Positions 60,553 to 64,000 of a stretch of 64,000 nucleotides of DNA are shown one piece after another. The notes under the pieces were generated by a model. That model saw nothing but the letters and a program-made list of their open reading frames with translations. It was not told where the DNA came from and did no database searches. How positions within the stretch are numbered: position 1 is the first letter of the stretch; each line of letters starts with the position of its first letter. The stretch is from Bryobacterales bacterium (GTDB lineage Bacteria; Acidobacteriota; Terriglobia; Bryobacterales; Bryobacteraceae): NCBI GenBank assembly GCA_016789785.1, contig JAEUQE010000001.1, positions 1 to 64,000 of the forward strand. Reading direction: 5' to 3'. The position numbers and the translations under genes were made by a program.

Positions 60553-61296
60553 CTAGCTCTTCTTCAGAAAACGGTCAATCCCACGCCGGCAGTCCTCGGT
60601 CATCCTGGCGATCGCGTTCACCTGCGCCCCGCTCTCGATCGCGGCATCGAAGCCTATCGTGTCCATCTGATAGAGAAGGTGCTTCGTCAACCGCACGGCG
60701 GAACCGGACCGGTTGGCCATGTCGGAAACGAATTGTTCCACTCGCTCCGCAAACTCCTCATTCGGATACACCGCGTTGACCAGCCCCGCCGACCGCGCCT
60801 CCCCTGCACTTAGCACCCGGCCCGTCGTGAGAAGCTCGAACGCGACTTTCTCCGATACGGACCTACGGAGAATCGCCATCACCATCGCGGGCACGAAACC
60901 GATGTTTACTTCGGGATAGCCGAACTTCGCATCCGCCCGCGCAAGGATGATGTCGCAGGCCGTCGCCAGGCCGCAGCCACCTGCCAGCGCCCGCCCCTGC
61001 ACTGCGGCGACCACTGGCAACGGATGATGCCGCATCTCCTGGAAAAGCCCACCCAACAGCCGAGCATCGTCAAAGTTGTCGAGTGTGGACGCATCTCGAA
61101 TGCGCCGCAGTTCGGAGAGATCGGCGCCCGAACAGAAATCGGCGCCTTCCCCGCTCAGCAACACACATTTTGCCGCGGGATCGCCAGCGGCCGCGTGCAG
61201 TTCGGCACGCAGCCGCAGGATGGTTGCCCGGTCCAGAGCATTCCGCTTCTCCGGCCGGTTCAGCACAATACGAACGATCGCTTGTCCACTCGCCAT
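60553..61296 (-). CDS. enoyl-CoA hydratase/isomerase family protein
   Basis: A 247-aa crotonase-fold enzyme. The oxyanion-hole segments are FCSGADLSEL near 54-63 and AVQGRALAGGCGLATACDI near 98-116. The catalytic Glu is suggested by GYPEVNIGFVP near 125, with the second acidic position changed (NIGF instead of a Glu-containing form). It could be hydratase, isomerase or another crotonase. ATG 61296 is preceded by a TACACT box only 6 bases away, so the transcript could be leaderless. Confidence 0.88.
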   Translation of the reverse strand: MASGQAIVRIVLNRPEKRNALDRATILRLRAELHAAAGDPAAKCVLLSGEGADFCSGADLSELRRIRDASTLDNFDDARLLGGLFQEMRHHPLPVVAAVQGRALAGGCGLATACDIILARADAKFGYPEVNIGFVPAMVMAILRRSVSEKVAFELLTTGRVLSAGEARSAGLVNAVYPNEEFAERVEQFVSDMANRSGSAVRLTKHLLYQMDTIGFDAAIESGAQVNAIARMTEDCRRGIDRFLKKS

Positions 61297-61331
61297 GCGC
61301 CGAGTGTATCAGCAAAAGGAGTAACCCGAAC

Positions 61332-62027
61332 TTACTGGGCCAGTTCGATCTCCACGGTGACGTTGGCGCGCACTTCCACCGTGCCTGGTTCGATTGGAGT
61401 CGCGGCGCCCGCAGCCAGATTCGGAGCACGGGCATCCGTGAGTACCGGAACATACACGCTACTCTCCGACGCCATCACCACCGCGCCCAGCCGCGAACCC
61501 AGACCGGTCGCAATCGCCTCCGCGCTCTGCCGGGCCTGCTGCGTAGCGGCACGCAGCGCCTGATTCCGAACCGGATTCGGATCCTTCAAGCCGAATCGCA
61601 ATCCGCCGATTGAGGACGCGCCCGCCTGGACGGCGGTATCCACCGTGCGCCCGGCAAGTGTAAGATCACCGATGGTAACTTCGATGGTATTTGTCGCCTG
61701 ATATCCAGTAAGTTGTGGCGGTTGACCCTGAGGATAACGGTACTGTGGCGATACGGAAACCCCGACTGTCCGAACCTCTCCCCGGGATCCCAGTAATTGC
61801 GTGAGAGCCGAAATGACAGCGGCCGCCTGGCCCGCCACAGCCTCCGTTGCTTCCTGTGCCGTGGCTGCTTGAGCCATGCAATTTACACTAACCTTCACCT
61901 GATCCGGGCGCGTAGCGACTACGCCCTCACCGGAAGCACGAACGTAAGGGCGCCGGGCTGGAACCTGGGCCAAGGCGGAAATACAAACCAAACTCATCGC
62001 CGCGAGTGCAAGCAATCCTTGTTTCAT
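61332..62027 (-). CDS. SIMPL domain (DUF541) exported protein
   Basis: A 231-aa protein with signal peptide (MKQGLLALAAMSLVCISALAQ). The SIMPL/DUF541 domain covers the rest: VRASGEGVVATRPDQVKVSVNC near the start, VSVSPQYRYPQGQPPQLTGYQATNTIEVTI (in part LTGYQATNTIEVTI) in the middle, and ARANVTVEIELAQ-like end. Such proteins are periplasmic or outer membrane; function is not settled. It ends 35 bases before the enoyl-CoA hydratase start and may share its transcript. Confidence 0.87.
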   Translation of the reverse strand: MKQGLLALAAMSLVCISALAQVPARRPYVRASGEGVVATRPDQVKVSVNCMAQAATAQEATEAVAGQAAAVISALTQLLGSRGEVRTVGVSVSPQYRYPQGQPPQLTGYQATNTIEVTIGDLTLAGRTVDTAVQAGASSIGGLRFGLKDPNPVRNQALRAATQQARQSAEAIATGLGSRLGAVVMASESSVYVPVLTDARAPNLAAGAATPIEPGTVEVRANVTVEIELAQ

Positions 62028-62120
62028 CTCAAAGAACCTTTCTTGTAGCGGCGGACACGGGACTGCTTCTATTGTCCCTCATTCCAACGCCGCGGGACAG
62101 GTGATCCGTGCGCAGGCTTG

Positions 62121-63350
62121 TTAAATGAACAACATCAACGTGCCCGCTACGAGCGCCGCCCCGAATCCCGGAGCAATTCGTTTCAGCAACTCCGCTCCTC
62201 CCACCCATCGCACCACTACCGCCTTGAACACGAAGTTCGTCAGCGTCGCGAGCAGAACCACACTCACGCCCGTGGACGCTGGTAACTGCGCGGAATTGAG
62301 TAACTGCAGGGTCGAAAGCGCAATCGCATCCACATCCGTCAATCCAGCGATTCCAGCCACCACGAATACTCCCGAGTCGCCAAACTGCTGCCGGCCCGCT
62401 GCCACCGCAATCAACGCAATGGAATACACGGCCCCGAAAAACAGCGCCGGCTTCAACTCTGAAGGATTGCGATGCGGCGTTGGTCCCGTGCTGTCGTGCT
62501 GCACCCACAGGCGCAACACCGCAACTCCGAGAATCGCGGCGATCAGCAGGAACCGGTAGCTGAACGCCCAAAAAACGGTGGGCGCCAGAACCGCGATGAT
62601 CCCAAGCAGCCGCAGGTACACGGTGCCGGAGGAAATCAGGATCATCAGCGCTCCCACTCGCGCTGCCTGCGGATCCGCTTTGCTCTGGCGAGCCGATGCC
62701 ACCGCCACCGCCGTGCTCGAAATCAGACCGCCCAACACTCCCCCGAGCAGAGTGGTTTGCCGGTCTCCTACAAACCGGTGGATCAAGTAGGCGCTGAAAT
62801 CGAGACCCACAATCAGCACTACCATGATCCAGATATTCCGCGGATTCAACACGGCGTATGGGCCAAACGTGCGATCCGGAAGCACTGGCAGGATCACCAG
62901 CGTGATGAGCACGAACTGCATGAGTGCCTTCAGATCATCCGCACCCAACTTCGCCACAATCCCGTGCATCGGCTCCTTGTAGTGAAGCAGCACCGCAGTG
63001 CCGCCGCCCAGGGCGATGGCCGGCTCATACATACCCGTTGCCGACAATGCGCCCACCGCGTACATCAGCATGAGCGCGATTTCCGTGGTCAGTCCTGGAT
63101 CTGCATCCGGGCCCTGCGACTCCGAGAACTTCGCCACTCCCACCAACGCCGCGAGTGCCAGCAGTCCCGCCGCCGGAAGCCACTGTCCGAAGCTTGTCGA
63201 CAAAGCGGCGCACAGGGTTCCGAATAGCGTCACCAGGGGAAAGGTGCGCAGCCCCGCCATCTTCGACGCGCGGCTCTCACGCTGCAGCCCCACCAGCAGG
63301 CCGAGCCCCAGCGATACGCCAAATTGTGCGAACAGATTGGTGGTGTTCAA
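62121..63350 (-). CDS. MgtC/SapB N-terminal and DUF4010 membrane protein
   Basis: A 409-aa membrane protein with about 11 helices. The N-terminal part matches MgtC/SapB (GLGLLVGLQRES near 14-25, GLRTFPLVTLFG near 33-44) and the rest is DUF4010 (about 180-390), with the conserved LGGLISSTAVAVA near 205 and AGIAGLTDVDAIALS near 330-344. A transport or magnesium-linked role is possible; none is proven. The start is TTG at 63350, with GAGGGC before it; no in-frame ATG exists nearby. Confidence 0.88.
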   Translation of the reverse strand: MNTTNLFAQFGVSLGLGLLVGLQRESRASKMAGLRTFPLVTLFGTLCAALSTSFGQWLPAAGLLALAALVGVAKFSESQGPDADPGLTTEIALMLMYAVGALSATGMYEPAIALGGGTAVLLHYKEPMHGIVAKLGADDLKALMQFVLITLVILPVLPDRTFGPYAVLNPRNIWIMVVLIVGLDFSAYLIHRFVGDRQTTLLGGVLGGLISSTAVAVASARQSKADPQAARVGALMILISSGTVYLRLLGIIAVLAPTVFWAFSYRFLLIAAILGVAVLRLWVQHDSTGPTPHRNPSELKPALFFGAVYSIALIAVAAGRQQFGDSGVFVVAGIAGLTDVDAIALSTLQLLNSAQLPASTGVSVVLLATLTNFVFKAVVVRWVGGAELLKRIAPGFGAALVAGTLMLFI

Positions 63351-63480
63351 GATGCCCTCGTAGTGCTCATCGGGTGTCCTGCGCTACTTCGCGGGCACAT
63401 CCTATGCGTGCATCCCCGAAAGGAGGTGCACTCGTCGAAGATACATTCACCGGGCCGCCTAAGCAACTACATGCTGATCA

Positions 63481-64000
63481 CTACAGACTGATCACCGGGC
63501 ACGGAGACTCGCGTACGATCCCGTAGAGGTGTGACCACAAGTGGCTCACTCTTCCATGCGCCTTTCCCCTGCCCGTGATCAGCAGATCGATGGAGTGATC
63601 CACTGTAGCCTCGCGCAGGCGATCCGCCACCGGGCCCTGAAAAACACGCACGGGAGCATCCACTCCCCAATCTCGCATCCACTGCGAAAGCTGTGCCTCT
63701 GCGTCTTCGGCCTGATTCCGGAACAAAGGGCCATAATCCTCCCCTAGCTTCACCGGCGGCGTCTCGACGACATGCACTACTTCCAACCGGGCGCGATAGG
63801 CACAGGCGAGCGACTTCGCCGCGCGAACCAGCGCCTCCGCATCGTCGTCCATCGTGACCGCGCACAGCACCGCTTGATACGGAAGATGGGAGGAGTATCT
63901 GGACTCCCGGTCGTGCACCGAGGTCCAGACCGGACAGCCCACATCGTGCAGCACCTTCGCCGTCACCGAACCCAGCAGCAAGCGCCGGAACGGACCGCGC
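63481..64000 (-). CDS. universal stress protein, 5' end outside the window
   Basis: Partial gene reading into the right edge. The visible part begins GPFRRLLLGSVTAKVLHDVGCPVWT, the end of one UspA domain, and continues with a second UspA domain (YQAVLCAVTMDDDAEALVRAAKSLA, in part) ending in GIVRESPCPVISL. The full protein is thus a tandem UspA protein. In the second domain the ATP-binding G-x2-G-x9-G(S/T) motif reads GRGKAHGRVSHLWSHLYG and is altered, so nucleotide binding may rest on the first domain. Confidence 0.85.
   Translation of the reverse strand, partial: RGPFRRLLLGSVTAKVLHDVGCPVWTSVHDRESRYSSHLPYQAVLCAVTMDDDAEALVRAAKSLACAYRARLEVVHVVETPPVKLGEDYGPLFRNQAEDAEAQLSQWMRDWGVDAPVRVFQGPVADRLREATVDHSIDLLITGRGKAHGRVSHLWSHLYGIVRESPCPVISL

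Overview
The window is high-GC, densely coded bacterial DNA that most resembles Acidobacteriota of the Bryobacterales/Solibacter type. The main reason is that three large secreted proteins (3554-6814, 50643-54533, 57049-60492) end in a TIG-like domain of the kind catalogued as the Solibacter C-terminal domain (TIGR03437). A fourth secreted protein (54955-56892) resembles cell-surface families I associate with that order. This is inference from protein character. There is no rRNA in the window, and I saw no tRNA, CRISPR array, transposase or phage gene.

Layout. 1-12.1 kb is a mixed housekeeping and envelope region: two back-to-back signal peptidases I, a mannose-1-phosphate guanylyltransferase, an SDR, a multidomain subtilase, a DUF4160/DUF2442 pair, greA with a terminator-like hairpin in its leader, a CDP-alcohol phosphatidyltransferase, a CxxCxxCC protein, a ThiF/MoeB enzyme and a polyprenyl glycosylphosphotransferase. 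12.1-21.3 kb is a flagellar filament island: fliW-csrA, a very long flagellin (919 aa) whose leader carries a CsrA-type hairpin, a TPR/GT41 (O-GlcNAc-transferase-like) enzyme, a methyltransferase, fliD and a small helical protein. Sigma28-like promoters can be read in front of the flagellin, the GT41 gene and fliD. 21.4-25.2 kb is a catabolic set (sulfatase, metallo-beta-lactamase fold, RraA-like, SDR).

25.2-42.0 kb is signalling. It holds a membrane protein with a CsrA-like hairpin over its ribosome binding site, a hybrid sensor kinase with degraded ATP-binding motifs, an unknown gene, and a divergent DUF4388 protein. These are followed by a Pil-Chp-like chemosensory operon: TPR/zinc-ribbon/receiver, receiver, CheW, PilJ-like MCP, triple-Hpt hybrid CheA, double CheW. 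No CheR or CheB is present. A receiver-kinase protein follows on the other strand. 42.0-48.9 kb is a Bat/MoxR-type operon (MoxR ATPase, DUF58, BatA-like, VWA plus amidotransferase-like protein). 49.0-60.5 kb holds a CYTH enzyme and four secreted or surface proteins. 60.5-64.0 kb holds an enoyl-CoA hydratase, a SIMPL protein, an MgtC/DUF4010 membrane protein and a universal stress protein cut by the window edge.

Most interesting: (i) a coherent flagellin control and modification unit, with FliW/CsrA, a leader hairpin and sigma28-like sites that place a GT41 glycosyltransferase in the flagellar regulon; (ii) a Pil-Chp-like chemosensory system with unusual receiver architectures; (iii) a secreted LGFP-repeat protein with a C39-peptidase-like domain that has Ala where the catalytic Cys should be.
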